A stretch of DNA of 40,808 bases from Comamonadaceae bacterium (lineage in GTDB: Bacteria; Pseudomonadota; Gammaproteobacteria; Burkholderiales; Burkholderiaceae_C). The first letter of the stretch is position 1. Every line of letters starts with the position of its first letter. The stretch covers positions 1 through 40,808 of the forward strand of contig CANBWP010000021.1 of assembly GCA_947373185.1 (NCBI GenBank), given 5' to 3'. The position numbers and the translations under genes are program-made. Below the pieces are notes generated by a model, which ran no database searches, was not told the DNA's origin, and saw only the letters and a list, made by a program, of their open reading frames with translations. Positions 23,572-32,148 of the stretch are shown here, one piece after another.

Positions 23572-24837
23572 ATGATCACACCCGAAGAGAATGAATTGCT
23601 CTGCCGCGTCAGCGGTGATGCCCCGATGGGCCAACTGATGCGCCGCCAATGGCTGGCCATTTGCATGGTCGAAGAAGTGTCTGAGCCTGATGGCACCCCC
23701 ATCAAGGCGCGCATTCTGGGTGAAGACCTGGTGGTTTTTCGAGACACGTTGGGCCGCGTGGGTGTGATGGACGAATACTGTCCGCACCGCAAGGCTTCCT
23801 TGGTGTACGGCCGCAATGAAGACTGCGGTTTGCGCTGCCTCTATCACGGCTGGAAGATGGATGTCGTGGGCAACGTGGTGGACATGGCTTCCGAGCCAGC
23901 TGGCAGTGGCTTGGTGCAAAAGGTCAAACACAAAGCCTATCCAACCAAAGAATGGGCCGGTTTTGTGTGGGCTTACATGGGCCCCCCCGAACACCAGCCT
24001 GAGTTTGTGCCGCCTGTGTGGGCGCCGACCGAAGACACCAAATTGGCCGTTGCCAAAATCATCATTCCGTGCAATTGGGCGCAGGTCTTGGAGGGTCAAA
24101 TTGACTCGGCCCACAGCTCCAGCTTGCATTCCTCCGACATGGTGCCTGCACGCGTGGACGGTGCCAAGGCCACTGACACCCAGTGGCTGCGACCCTCGAC
24201 CGACAAGTCGCCGCGCATGCAAGTAGAAAGCACCGAATACGGGTTCCGGTATGCCGCCATTCGCCGGCCTCTCAAAGATGCGCAAACGCATGACTACGTT
24301 CGCAGCACCGTGTTCTTGGCGCCTGCCTCGGCCTTGATTCCGCCCAACGATCAGTACAACGTGGCCAATATGAATGTGCCCGTAGACGATCACCACACGG
24401 CCTTCCATTTCATGGCTTGGGGTTCGCCCGAGTCCACCCCCGACAGTGCCACGTGGCGCGCATTTTTGCATGCTGAAGTGGGTCCCGATTTGGACGCGCA
24501 GTTCAACCCCAAACGCTCACACGCCAATCTGTTTGGTCAAGACCGTGCCGCCATGAAAGCTGGTAATTTCACAGGCATTCAAGGCATTCCCAATCAGGAC
24601 ATGGCCATGTGGGTGTCCATGGGCCCCATTGTGGACAGAACCAATGACCGTCTTGGCGCCAGCGACATGGCCATTGTGGCCTTTCGTCAACGCATGCTTC
24701 AAGCGGTCCGCGACTTCATGGCGGGTGCAACACCCATTGGTACAGGAAGCAAGGCCGTGCCGCGTGAAGTTTGCTCATACCAAGCCATCGTTCCCAAGAC
24801 CATTGACTGGCGCACTCACGCGGCGCAGCCGGTATAA
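23572..24837 (+). CDS. Phthalate 4,5-dioxygenase, oxygenase subunit (Rieske)
   Basis: This 421-residue ring-hydroxylating oxygenase large subunit is of the phthalate dioxygenase type, which works without a small subunit. The Rieske 2Fe-2S ligands are Cys70 and His72 (CPHRKASL) and Cys89 and His92 (CLYHGW). The catalytic domain has NWAQVLEGQIDSAHSSSLH, with bridging Asp178 and iron ligands His181 and His186. It adds O2 across positions 4 and 5 of phthalate, taking electrons from the divergently encoded reductase. Opening residues TPEENELLCRV and RRQWLAI are typical of this subgroup. Related oxygenases acting on other carboxylated aromatics cannot be fully excluded, but the decarboxylase downstream favours phthalate. 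Confidence 0.88.
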   Translation: MITPEENELLCRVSGDAPMGQLMRRQWLAICMVEEVSEPDGTPIKARILGEDLVVFRDTLGRVGVMDEYCPHRKASLVYGRNEDCGLRCLYHGWKMDVVGNVVDMASEPAGSGLVQKVKHKAYPTKEWAGFVWAYMGPPEHQPEFVPPVWAPTEDTKLAVAKIIIPCNWAQVLEGQIDSAHSSSLHSSDMVPARVDGAKATDTQWLRPSTDKSPRMQVESTEYGFRYAAIRRPLKDAQTHDYVRSTVFLAPASALIPPNDQYNVANMNVPVDDHHTAFHFMAWGSPESTPDSATWRAFLHAEVGPDLDAQFNPKRSHANLFGQDRAAMKAGNFTGIQGIPNQDMAMWVSMGPIVDRTNDRLGASDMAIVAFRQRMLQAVRDFMAGATPIGTGSKAVPREVCSYQAIVPKTIDWRTHAAQPV

Positions 24838-24866
24838 ACGCTACTTCAACCTGAGGATTCCTATTC

Positions 24867-25844
24867 ATGAAACGTCGTGATCTTTTGGTGGCCGCTGCGG
24901 CGCCCATGCTGGCTGGCCTTCAAGGCACTGCATCGGCACAAAACACATTCAATTTCACCAAGCCCGTGAAGTTCATCGTGCCTTATGCGCCAGGTGGTTT
25001 GCCTGACACCGTGGCGCGCGTGTTCGCGCAGCGCATTGGGGAGCGCATTGGCCAAGGTGTGGTGATTGAAAACAAGCCCGGTGGCAATGGCGTGGTCTCG
25101 GCGCAAGCTTTGGCCACCAGCCCCAACGACGGCCACACCTTCTTGGTGACCGATGGTTCCATGTTCTCGATCAATCCATTGATCTACAAGAGTTTGGCCT
25201 ATGACTTAAAGCGTGACTTTGTGCCGGTGTCTTTGCTGGCCCGCTCGCCTTTGTATTTGGCGGTCAATCCCAAAGTGCCCGTCAACACCTTGCAAGAATT
25301 TTTCCAATACGTCAAAGCCAGGCCCGATCAACTCAATTACGGCTCTTCAGGCATTGGCAGCAGCCACCACCTGACCATGGAAGCCATCAAAGCGGCCTTG
25401 AATTTGGACATTCGCCACGTGCCATTCCGCGGCTCAGGCCAGTCCGTGCCAGCCCTTATTGGTGGCCAAGTCGAGTGCCTGTTCTCCGCCTTGCCCTCCT
25501 TGTCGGGTTTTGCCAAAAACAACCAAGTGAAAATCTTGGGCAGCAATGCGGGCCACCGTTCGGCACTGATGCCGCAAGTGCCCAGCATCTCTGAAGTCAT
25601 TCCTGGCTTTGACTTTGCCGTCATCATTGGCGCTTTGGCTGCGGCCAACGCCCCAGCCGGTGCGGTGGCCAGGCTGAGTGCCGAGGCTGCTGCTGTCAAC
25701 CGTCACCCTGAATTGCTGGCCACGCTGGGCACGGCAGGCATTGACCCCGTTGGCAGCACGCCTGCCGACTACGGCAAAGCCATTCAAGCTGAAAACGAAC
25801 GTTTGGCCAAAGCAGTGGCTTTGGCTGGCTTGAAACCCGAATAA
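24867..25844 (+). CDS. Bug-family binding protein of the phthalate cluster
   Basis: This 325-residue periplasmic solute-binding protein has an N-terminus with MKRRDLLVAAAAPML and cleavage near ASAQ; the twin arginine followed by DLLV suggests Tat export but is not a full match. Bug motifs present are VKFIVPYAPGGLPDTVAR, VIENKPGGNGVVSAQALATSPNDGHT, LNYGSSGIGSSHHL and HVPFRGSGQSVPALIGGQVECLF. It begins 29 bp after the oxygenase gene and is followed 27 bp later by the decarboxylase gene, so it probably captures phthalate or a related acid. No TctA/TctB genes are near; the TauE/SafE permease two genes on is the only membrane partner encoded here. Confidence 0.88.
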   Translation: MKRRDLLVAAAAPMLAGLQGTASAQNTFNFTKPVKFIVPYAPGGLPDTVARVFAQRIGERIGQGVVIENKPGGNGVVSAQALATSPNDGHTFLVTDGSMFSINPLIYKSLAYDLKRDFVPVSLLARSPLYLAVNPKVPVNTLQEFFQYVKARPDQLNYGSSGIGSSHHLTMEAIKAALNLDIRHVPFRGSGQSVPALIGGQVECLFSALPSLSGFAKNNQVKILGSNAGHRSALMPQVPSISEVIPGFDFAVIIGALAAANAPAGAVARLSAEAAAVNRHPELLATLGTAGIDPVGSTPADYGKAIQAENERLAKAVALAGLKPE

Positions 25845-25871
25845 TTTTTTCAAACTACTTTTTTAAATACC

Positions 25872-26864
25872 ATGGCCAAACTGCCCCTGAGCTTTGCTTG
25901 CTGGAACTACGATCGCACCCGTGCCCTGATGGACGGTAGCGTCCAAGTCGACGGCATAGATTTGAACTATTTGAACCTGCCGGTGGAGGAAACTTTTTTC
26001 CGCATGGCACGTTTTCGCGAGTTTGATGTGTGTGAAATGTCGCTGTCCTCGTACTGTGTGTCTTTGCACAAACCAGAGCGTCCCTTCATTGCGATCCCTA
26101 TTTTTCCTTCCCGCTTCTTCCGTCATTCCTGCATTTACGTGAATGCCAATTCCGGCATCAACGAACCCAAGGATTTGATTGGCAAACGCATTGCCAGCCC
26201 AGAGTACCAAATGACGGCGCCAGTTTGGATTCGCGGCATTCTGCAAGACCACTATGGGGTGCCTGTCGATGCACAGCCCTACCTGTTTGGCGGCGAAGAA
26301 GAAACCGGCCGCATCGAAAAGCAAAAACTCAATCTGCCGCCCAACATTCAAGTTCACCCCATTGAGCCGCATCAAACTTTGTCACAAATGTTGCACGATG
26401 GTGAGCTCGATGCGCTTTACACAGCGCGCATGCCTTCTTCGTTCTTAAAGGGTGATGGCAAGGTCAAACGTTTGTTTGAAAACTACGTCGACATCGAGCG
26501 TGCGTATTACCGTCAAACCAAAATTTTCCCCATCATGCACACCGTCGTGATTCGCCGCGAAGTGTATGAAGCCAATCGTTGGATTGCGCAGTCTTTGACC
26601 AAGGCTTTCATAGAAGCCCAGCGCAAAACCTACGAAGACTTGTATGAAACAGCGGCCCTCAAGGCCATGTTGCCTTGGCTGACGGCCCACGTGGAAGACG
26701 CGCGCAAAGAGTTTGGCAACGACTGGTGGTCGTATGGCCTCGAGAAAAATGTCGACGTGCTGGAAACCTTCACGCGCTATCACCACGAGCAAGGCTTGTC
26801 GCCCCGTAAGCTCAGCCCTCAAGAATTGTTTGCCCCCGAGTCGCTCGAAGCTTTCAAAATCTAA
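25872..26864 (+). CDS. 4,5-dihydroxyphthalate decarboxylase
   Basis: This 330-residue protein resembles Pht5-type decarboxylases, which have a periplasmic-binding-protein-like fold but act in the cytoplasm. It converts 4,5-dihydroxyphthalate to protocatechuate and CO2, the last step of the upper pathway. Characteristic segments are LSFACWNYDRTRALMDG at the N-terminus, ETFFRMARFREFDVCEMSLSSY, RFFRHSCIYVN, GKRIASPEYQMTAPVWIRGILQDHYGV and FGGEEETGRIEK. There is no signal peptide, which agrees with a cytosolic enzyme. The protein shares its fold and several segments with the gene at 32149. Confidence 0.9.
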   Translation: MAKLPLSFACWNYDRTRALMDGSVQVDGIDLNYLNLPVEETFFRMARFREFDVCEMSLSSYCVSLHKPERPFIAIPIFPSRFFRHSCIYVNANSGINEPKDLIGKRIASPEYQMTAPVWIRGILQDHYGVPVDAQPYLFGGEEETGRIEKQKLNLPPNIQVHPIEPHQTLSQMLHDGELDALYTARMPSSFLKGDGKVKRLFENYVDIERAYYRQTKIFPIMHTVVIRREVYEANRWIAQSLTKAFIEAQRKTYEDLYETAALKAMLPWLTAHVEDARKEFGNDWWSYGLEKNVDVLETFTRYHHEQGLSPRKLSPQELFAPESLEAFKI

Positions 26865-26888
26865 ACAACTGCCAGAAAAGAGCCCCTC

Positions 26889-27641
26889 ATGGAACTCGCA
26901 CTCAGCACCGACGTGGTGCTGGTCATTGCCGCTTGCGCATTGGCCATTTTGTTGGGGGGCATTGTCAAAGGCACACTGGGTGTCGGCTTGCCCTTGTTTG
27001 CCGTGCCCATCATGTCACTCATGATTGGCAGCACACAGGCCATCGCCTTGGTGGCGGTGCCTGTGCTGGTGTCCAATGTCTGGCAAGCATGGCAAGAGGG
27101 CAACTGGAAACCCAGCCTGAAACGCTTTTGGCCGCTCATGCTGACGCAAGGCATCATGACCGTCTTGGCTGTTCATTGGACTTTGTCCTTCAGCGTCAAG
27201 CAGCTGAACATGCTCGTGGCTTTTGCAGTGGTCTTGGCCGTGGTGGCCATGCTGTTCAAACCCAGTTTCAACATTCCCCCAGAAAAAGAAAAAGTGGTGG
27301 GGGCGCTGGTGGGCACTTTGTCGGGCATGCTGGGCGGTGTGTCGTCCTTGATGGGGCCCATTTTGATCAGCTACACCATGTCTTTGAAAATGCAAAGAGA
27401 TGAGTTTGTCGGTGCCATCAGCGTCATTTATCTGAACGCGGCCTGGCCTTTGTACCTGGCCATGTTCAGCTTTGGCCGGATGGAAACTGTGGACCTGGGT
27501 TATTCCTTGTTGGCCCTCATTCCCATGGCGCTGGGCTTGAAAGTCGGGCAGAAACTGCGTCACCGCTTGAGTGAAGAAGCCTTCAGAAAAGTACTGTTGG
27601 GCTTTTTGATTTTTGTGGCCACGCTTTTGGTACTGCGCTGA
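26889..27641 (+). CDS. TauE/SafE-family membrane permease
   Basis: This 250-residue integral-membrane protein has seven or eight hydrophobic helices in two repeated halves. The first half shows the family's LLGGIVKGTLGVGLPLFAVPIMSLM; the second shows the counterpart LVGTLSGMLGGVSSLMGPILISYTM. TauE/SafE proteins move sulfite, sulfonates or organic acids. As the last gene of the phthalate operon, 24 bp after the decarboxylase, it is a good candidate for phthalate entry, possibly with the Bug protein, or for export of an intermediate. Its stop is 3 bp from the end of the convergent YqaA-like gene. Confidence 0.82.
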   Translation: MELALSTDVVLVIAACALAILLGGIVKGTLGVGLPLFAVPIMSLMIGSTQAIALVAVPVLVSNVWQAWQEGNWKPSLKRFWPLMLTQGIMTVLAVHWTLSFSVKQLNMLVAFAVVLAVVAMLFKPSFNIPPEKEKVVGALVGTLSGMLGGVSSLMGPILISYTMSLKMQRDEFVGAISVIYLNAAWPLYLAMFSFGRMETVDLGYSLLALIPMALGLKVGQKLRHRLSEEAFRKVLLGFLIFVATLLVLR

Positions 27642-27644
27642 GAT

Positions 27645-28160
27645 TTAAAAAACCCACAGCAACAACGACGTCATCACCACGTAGCGCAGAAATTTGCCAA
27701 TGGCCATGTAGAGGGCGCAAGGCAGCAGTGGCATTTTGAGCCAGCCGGCGACTGCGCACAGCGGGTCGCCAACACCTGGCAACCAAGCGAGCAAGCAGGC
27801 TTTCGGCCCTAAGCGTTCAAGCCATTGAAGGGCGCGTGAATTCATTTTGTCGCCCATGCTGCGGGGCTCAGAGGCCGCATCTGATTTGCGTTGCCGCAGC
27901 AAATCCACCGCGTGGTGAGTGCCATACCCCATCCACCAGCTGACCAAGCCGCCCAAGGTATTGCCGGCCGTGGCCACCAAAATGGCGGCCCAAAACAAAT
28001 CGGGGTTGAGCTTGATCAAGCCAAAAACGGCAGGCTCAGAGCCCAATGGCAACAGGGTTGCTGAGATGAACGAGATCACAAACACAGTCGACAAACCGTG
28101 TTCGGGCAACGCAAGCCAGGCCAAAAGCAGCGTGATGTGAGGGGCGAGCCATTCTTCCAT
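27645..28160 (-). CDS. YqaA-like (VTT/DedA-type) membrane protein
   Basis: This 171-residue inner-membrane protein starts at the ATG at 28158-28160. An upstream in-frame start at 28226 would add a basic segment unlike the family. Motifs are FVISFISATLLPLGSEPAVFGL, TAGNTLGGLVSWWMGYG and the C-terminal WLPGVGDPLCAVAGWLKMPLLPCALYMAIGKFLRYVV, typical of YqaA proteins. The G-x-GD-P-L region is the re-entrant VTT/DedA signature. The family is thought to take part in lipid scrambling or membrane homeostasis. It is convergent with the TauE gene and divergent from dusB. Confidence 0.82.
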   Translation of the reverse strand: MEEWLAPHITLLLAWLALPEHGLSTVFVISFISATLLPLGSEPAVFGLIKLNPDLFWAAILVATAGNTLGGLVSWWMGYGTHHAVDLLRQRKSDAASEPRSMGDKMNSRALQWLERLGPKACLLAWLPGVGDPLCAVAGWLKMPLLPCALYMAIGKFLRYVVMTSLLLWVF

Positions 28161-28238
28161 GTGGCTCAGAGTGTAGCCAAAGGTTTCTATTTTGAAATTT
28201 CTTTTTTTAAAGATGCCCCTGCTCAAAATTTAAGCAAT

Positions 28239-28244
28239 TACAAT
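28239..28244 (+). promoter_or_regulatory. Candidate -10 element for dusB-fis
   Basis: TACAAT lies 48 bp before the dusB ATG in an AT-rich patch. The following leader contains a CCTCC tract. No convincing -35 was seen. The same TACAAT-CG string occurs in front of the rubredoxin gene (36339). Confidence 0.35.
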
Positions 28245-28292
28245 CGTGCCTCCTTTTTAAGCAAGCTCCCACTTTTCGCTCAAGCGCTGTTC

Positions 28293-29336
28293 ATGCAAAT
28301 CGGACCCTACAAATTGCCCAACGCTGTGTTTGTGGCGCCCATGGCCGGCGTCACTGACAGGCCGTTTCGCCAACTGTGCAGACAGTTTGGCGCGGGCTAT
28401 GCTGTGAGCGAGATGGTGACGTCGCGCAAAGATTTGTGGAAGAGCCTCAAGACCTCGCGCCGTGCCAATCACGAAGGCGAGCCCGGCCCCATTGCGGTTC
28501 AAATTGCCGGCACCGATGCCCCCATGATGGCCGAGGCCGCGGCTTACAACATCGACCAGGGCGCGCAGATCATTGACATCAACATGGGGTGTCCCGCCAA
28601 AAAAGTCTGCAACAAATGGGCGGGCTCGGCGCTCATGCAAAACGAAGCCTTGGCCATTGAAATTGCACAGGCTGTGGTGGCTGCATGTGCGCCGCGCGGC
28701 GTGCCCGTCACATTGAAGATGCGCACCGGCTGGTGCGACACAGAAAAAAACGCACTCACCTTGGCCAAAGCCTTTGAAAGCGTGGGCATTCAAATGGTGA
28801 CCGTGCATGGTCGCACCCGCGAGCAAGGCTACAAAGGCTTTGCCGAGTACGACACCGTGGCGGCGGTCAAGGCCGCCCTCCAAATTCCGGTGGTGGCCAA
28901 TGGCGACATTGACTCCCCTGAAAAGGCCTTGCAAGTTTTAAAGTACACCGGCGCCGACGCCCTCATGGTGGGCCGCGCCGCCCAAGGCCGTCCTTGGATC
29001 TTTCGCGAGATCGTGCATTTCTTGAACACGGGTGAACATCTGGCGCCGCCTTTGGTGGCTGAAGTCAAGCGCGCGTTGCTGGACCATTTGCAAGACCACT
29101 ATGGCTTGTATGGTGAATTAACTGGGGTGCGTTCTGCGCGCAAACACATTGGCTGGTATGTGCGTGATTTGCCGGGAGGCGATGTGTTCAGAGACCACAT
29201 GAACACCTTGGAATCGGCCGAGTTGCAATCTCGCGCTGTGGCCTATTTTTTTGAAGACATGGCAGCGCGCATGGAGCGCATGCCTCAAGCGGTGTCAGGC
29301 TGTCATGCCGAAACTGCTTTGGAGACGATGGAATGA
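28293..29336 (+). CDS. dusB: tRNA-dihydrouridine synthase B
   Basis: This FMN-dependent enzyme, 347 residues from the ATG at 28293, reduces uridine in the D-loop of tRNA. Family marks are LPNAVFVAPMAGVTDRPFRQLCRQFGAG at the N-terminus, DINMGCPAKKVCNKWAGSALM with the catalytic Cys at 100 or near it, KMRTGW, TVHGRTREQGYKG, VVANGDIDSPEKA and DALMVGRAAQGRPWIF. The C-terminal helical domain has RKHIGWYV. Its stop overlaps the fis start (ATGA at 29333-29336), the conserved dusB-fis arrangement of beta- and gammaproteobacteria. Confidence 0.95.
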   Translation: MQIGPYKLPNAVFVAPMAGVTDRPFRQLCRQFGAGYAVSEMVTSRKDLWKSLKTSRRANHEGEPGPIAVQIAGTDAPMMAEAAAYNIDQGAQIIDINMGCPAKKVCNKWAGSALMQNEALAIEIAQAVVAACAPRGVPVTLKMRTGWCDTEKNALTLAKAFESVGIQMVTVHGRTREQGYKGFAEYDTVAAVKAALQIPVVANGDIDSPEKALQVLKYTGADALMVGRAAQGRPWIFREIVHFLNTGEHLAPPLVAEVKRALLDHLQDHYGLYGELTGVRSARKHIGWYVRDLPGGDVFRDHMNTLESAELQSRAVAYFFEDMAARMERMPQAVSGCHAETALETME

Positions 29337-29569
29337 GCAAGAAAAAAATTGATGAATGCATTCGTGACAGCTTGAATGCTTACTTTCACGACATGGGCGG
29401 TGAAGAACCGAACGGCATGTACGACATGCTGCTCAATGCCGTTGAAAAACCATTGTTGGAAGTGGTGATGCAGCGCGCAGAACAAAACCAATCGCGTGCT
29501 GCGGATTGGTTGGGCCTGAACCGCAACACCCTGCGTAAAAAATTAATTGAACACAAACTTTTGAAGTGA
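29333..29569 (+). CDS. fis: DNA-binding protein Fis
   Basis: This 78-residue nucleoid protein and transcription factor has the Fis-type helix-turn-helix at the C-terminus: [26 protein letters not shown]. The N-terminal arm and dimerisation helices ([33 protein letters not shown]) match the short betaproteobacterial form, which is about 20 residues shorter than the E. coli protein. It is translationally coupled to dusB and followed after 5 bp by purH. Confidence 0.95.
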   Translation: MSKKKIDECIRDSLNAYFHDMGGEEPNGMYDMLLNAVEKPLLEVVMQRAEQNQSRAADWLGLNRNTLRKKLIEHKLLK

Positions 29570-29574
29570 AAAAA

Positions 29575-31155
29575 ATGAAAGCACTGATTTCCGTCTCCGA
29601 CAAAACTGGCATCGTTGAACTGGCCCAAGCGCTGCATGCGCTCAAAGTGGAGTTGGTGTCCACGGGGGGCACCGCCAAGTTGTTGGCCGAACAAGGTTTG
29701 CCCGTGACCGAAGTGGCGCAAGTCACGGAGTTTCCTGAAATGCTGGACGGCCGTGTCAAAACCTTGCACCCCAAAGTACACGGTGGTTTGCTGGCTCGCC
29801 GCGATGTGCCTGAGCACATGGCCGCTTTGAAAGAACACGGCATTCAAACCATTGACCTGCTCATCGTCAATTTGTACCCCTTTGAAGCCACCGTGGCCAA
29901 GCCCGGTTGCACCTTGGAAGATGCCATTGAGAACATCGACATTGGTGGCCCCGCCATGGTGCGCAGCGCCGCCAAGAACTGGAAAGACGTGGCCGTGCTC
30001 ACCGATGCATCGCAATACGCCACCGTGATTGAAGAGCTCAAAACCAGCGGCAAAGTGTCTGAGAAAACACGCTTTGCCTTGTCTGTGGCCGCCTTCAACC
30101 GCATCAGCAATTACGACGCCGCCATCAGCGATTACTTGTCGTCTTACAACTTGGAAGACGGCACACGCACCGAATACCCTGCGCAAGCCAACGGCCGTTT
30201 TGTCAAGTTGCAAGACCTGCGTTACGGCGAGAACCCCCACCAAACCGCCGCCTTCTACCGCGACCTGTACCCCGCACCGGGCTCCTTGGTCACGGCGGTG
30301 CAATTGCAGGGCAAAGAACTGTCGTACAACAACATTGCCGACGCCGATGCCGCCTGGGAATGTGTCAAGAGCTTTTCAGAAGCGGCTTGCGTCATCGTCA
30401 AACATGCCAATCCTTGCGGCGTGGCCGTTGGCACTGACTCGCTGAGCGCCTACAGCAAGGCGTTCCAAACCGATCCGACGTCTGCCTTTGGCGGCATCAT
30501 CGCCCTGAACCGCATCGTGGACGCTGCGGCCGCGCAGCAAATCAGCAAACAGTTTGTGGAAGTGCTGATGGCACCTGCTTACTCGCCGGAGGCATTGGAG
30601 ATTTTCAAAGCCAAGGCCAACGTGCGTGTCTTGCAAATTGCCTTGCCTGAATTCAAAGCTGGCGGCAATGCATTTGAGCAAGGACGCAATGCCCAAGACA
30701 TCAAGCGCGTGGGTTCTGGCTTGCTCATTCAAACCGCCGACAACCACGAGCTGCAATTGACCGACCTCAAAGTGGTCACCAAAGTGCAGCCCACACCTGC
30801 GCAGCTGCAAGACTTGTTGTTCGCTTGGAAAGTGGCCAAGTACGTCAAGAGCAATGCCATTGTGTTCTGCGCCAATGGCATGACCATGGGCGTGGGCGCA
30901 GGCCAAATGAGCCGCTTGGACTCTGCACGCATAGCCAGCATCAAGGCCGGTCATGCTGGTTTGAGCTTGCAAAACACCGTGGTGGCCAGCGACGCCTTCT
31001 TCCCGTTCCGAGACGGTTTGGACGTGGTGGTGGACGCCGGTGCCAACTGCGTCATTCAGCCAGGTGGCTCGATGCGCGATGCCGAAGTGATTGCGGCGGC
31101 CGATGAGCGCGGTGTGGCCATGGTCTTCTCGGGCGTGCGCCACTTCCGTCACTGA
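29575..31155 (+). CDS. purH: Bifunctional AICAR transformylase/IMP cyclohydrolase
   Basis: This 526-residue enzyme catalyses the last two steps of purine synthesis. The N-terminal IMP cyclohydrolase domain (about 1-200) has [27 protein letters not shown] and [18 protein letters not shown]. The C-terminal formyltransferase domain has [41 protein letters not shown] and [14 protein letters not shown], and ends [17 protein letters not shown]...GVRHFRH. I chose the ATG at 29575; a GTG three codons upstream overlaps the fis stop and is also possible. Close spacing to fis suggests read-through from the dusB operon. Confidence 0.95.
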   Translation: MKALISVSDKTGIVELAQALHALKVELVSTGGTAKLLAEQGLPVTEVAQVTEFPEMLDGRVKTLHPKVHGGLLARRDVPEHMAALKEHGIQTIDLLIVNLYPFEATVAKPGCTLEDAIENIDIGGPAMVRSAAKNWKDVAVLTDASQYATVIEELKTSGKVSEKTRFALSVAAFNRISNYDAAISDYLSSYNLEDGTRTEYPAQANGRFVKLQDLRYGENPHQTAAFYRDLYPAPGSLVTAVQLQGKELSYNNIADADAAWECVKSFSEAACVIVKHANPCGVAVGTDSLSAYSKAFQTDPTSAFGGIIALNRIVDAAAAQQISKQFVEVLMAPAYSPEALEIFKAKANVRVLQIALPEFKAGGNAFEQGRNAQDIKRVGSGLLIQTADNHELQLTDLKVVTKVQPTPAQLQDLLFAWKVAKYVKSNAIVFCANGMTMGVGAGQMSRLDSARIASIKAGHAGLSLQNTVVASDAFFPFRDGLDVVVDAGANCVIQPGGSMRDAEVIAAADERGVAMVFSGVRHFRH

Positions 31156-31177
31156 GATGTGAAATTTTGTAGAGCAA

Positions 31178-31199
31178 CATGCCTTTGAAAAAAGGCATG
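31178..31199. terminator. Hairpin with GAAA loop after purH
   Basis: CATGCCTTT (31178-31186) and AAAGGCATG (31191-31199) form a perfect 9-bp stem closed by a GAAA tetraloop, 22 bp past the purH stop. The stem is followed by ATGTGAGG rather than a T run, so it is not a classical intrinsic terminator. It may stabilise the purH 3' end or act with Rho. Confidence 0.5.
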
Positions 31200-31245
31200 A
31201 TGTGAGGCTGTTCAGACTCAAGCGAAATCTCGCATCCAAGGCCCC

Positions 31246-32145
31246 ATGACTGCATCTACATCTTCCCCTTTGACGTCCATTTCACTGGGCGTGCCCGTGG
31301 TGGACTCGCACAGCCACGTGATCGCAGACGACCCCGTTCGCTATCCCCTGGCCCCTATGGGCGGCAAACAATCCGATTGGTCCAAAGAGCGCCCCGTCAA
31401 TGGTGCGGGCATGGCACAGGCCATGAAAGAGGCTGGGGTGGCCAAGTCCATTTTGGTGCAAGCCTCCACGTGCTATGGCCATGACAACAGCTACACGCTC
31501 GACTGCGTGAAAGCCAACACATCCCAATTTGTGGGTGTTTACTCTGTCGACACCTTGCAGCCCGATGCCGTGGCGCAAGTGAAACATTGGAAAGACGCGG
31601 GCCTGAGCGGCATGCGCGTGTTCATTGCAGGACACACCGCTGCAGCTGACCACAGTGTGCGCTTAGACGATCCCCGCAGTTTTCCAGTTTGGGAATACAT
31701 CTCCGAGCACAACATTCCCATGTGTGTGCAATTGCGCGCCGACGGCTTGCCCCAACTTGAAACGCTGTTGAAGCAGTTCCCCAAAGCCACCGTGCTCTTG
31801 GACCACTTTGCCCGTCCCTTGCTGGAAGAAGGCGCACCCTATGCGCAAGCAGCCAGTTTGTTTGCTTTGGCCAAGTACGAGAATTTGAATTTCAAGTTCA
31901 CGACCCACAATGTGCGGGAGTCCAAAGAAGGCAAATCCACGCAAGCAGAATTTTGCAAAGCAGTCGTCAGCGCCTTCGGTGCCAAGCGCATCGCTTGGGG
32001 CTCCAACTTTCCAGCGTCTGCAGGAGGCCTCACCCAGCATTTGCAAGAAGCCCTTGAAGCCACGGCGTCCTTGACCTTGGAAGACCAACGTTGGATTTAC
32101 TCTGGCACAGCGCACGCCCTGTATCCTGAGTTGAACCAGGCCTGA
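31246..32145 (+). CDS. Amidohydrolase-superfamily hydrolase (LigI/lactonase-like)
   Basis: This 299-residue TIM-barrel hydrolase is of the Amidohydro_2 type that includes 2-pyrone-4,6-dicarboxylate lactonase (LigI) and related lactonases. The strand-1 metal motif is DSHSH at 20-24. VQASTCYGHDNS matches the LigI-type strand 2, and LDH with His187 is strand 5 or 6. The strand-8 position that usually carries the catalytic Asp has Asn254 in WGSNFPAS. Some members of this superfamily branch have SNFP here, so it may still be active. It heads an operon with a decarboxylase-like protein (3 bp on) and a Bug binding protein. Its substrate is probably a carboxylated lactone, pyrone or other aromatic-derived acid. 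Confidence 0.78.
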   Translation: MTASTSSPLTSISLGVPVVDSHSHVIADDPVRYPLAPMGGKQSDWSKERPVNGAGMAQAMKEAGVAKSILVQASTCYGHDNSYTLDCVKANTSQFVGVYSVDTLQPDAVAQVKHWKDAGLSGMRVFIAGHTAAADHSVRLDDPRSFPVWEYISEHNIPMCVQLRADGLPQLETLLKQFPKATVLLDHFARPLLEEGAPYAQAASLFALAKYENLNFKFTTHNVRESKEGKSTQAEFCKAVVSAFGAKRIAWGSNFPASAGGLTQHLQEALEATASLTLEDQRWIYSGTAHALYPELNQA

Positions 32146-32148
32146 ACA

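Noticed and set aside
23497..24471. A 324-codon open frame antisense to the dioxygenase gene
   Set aside because: The plus strand carries the Rieske and iron-site motifs, and the antisense frame has no recognisable features.
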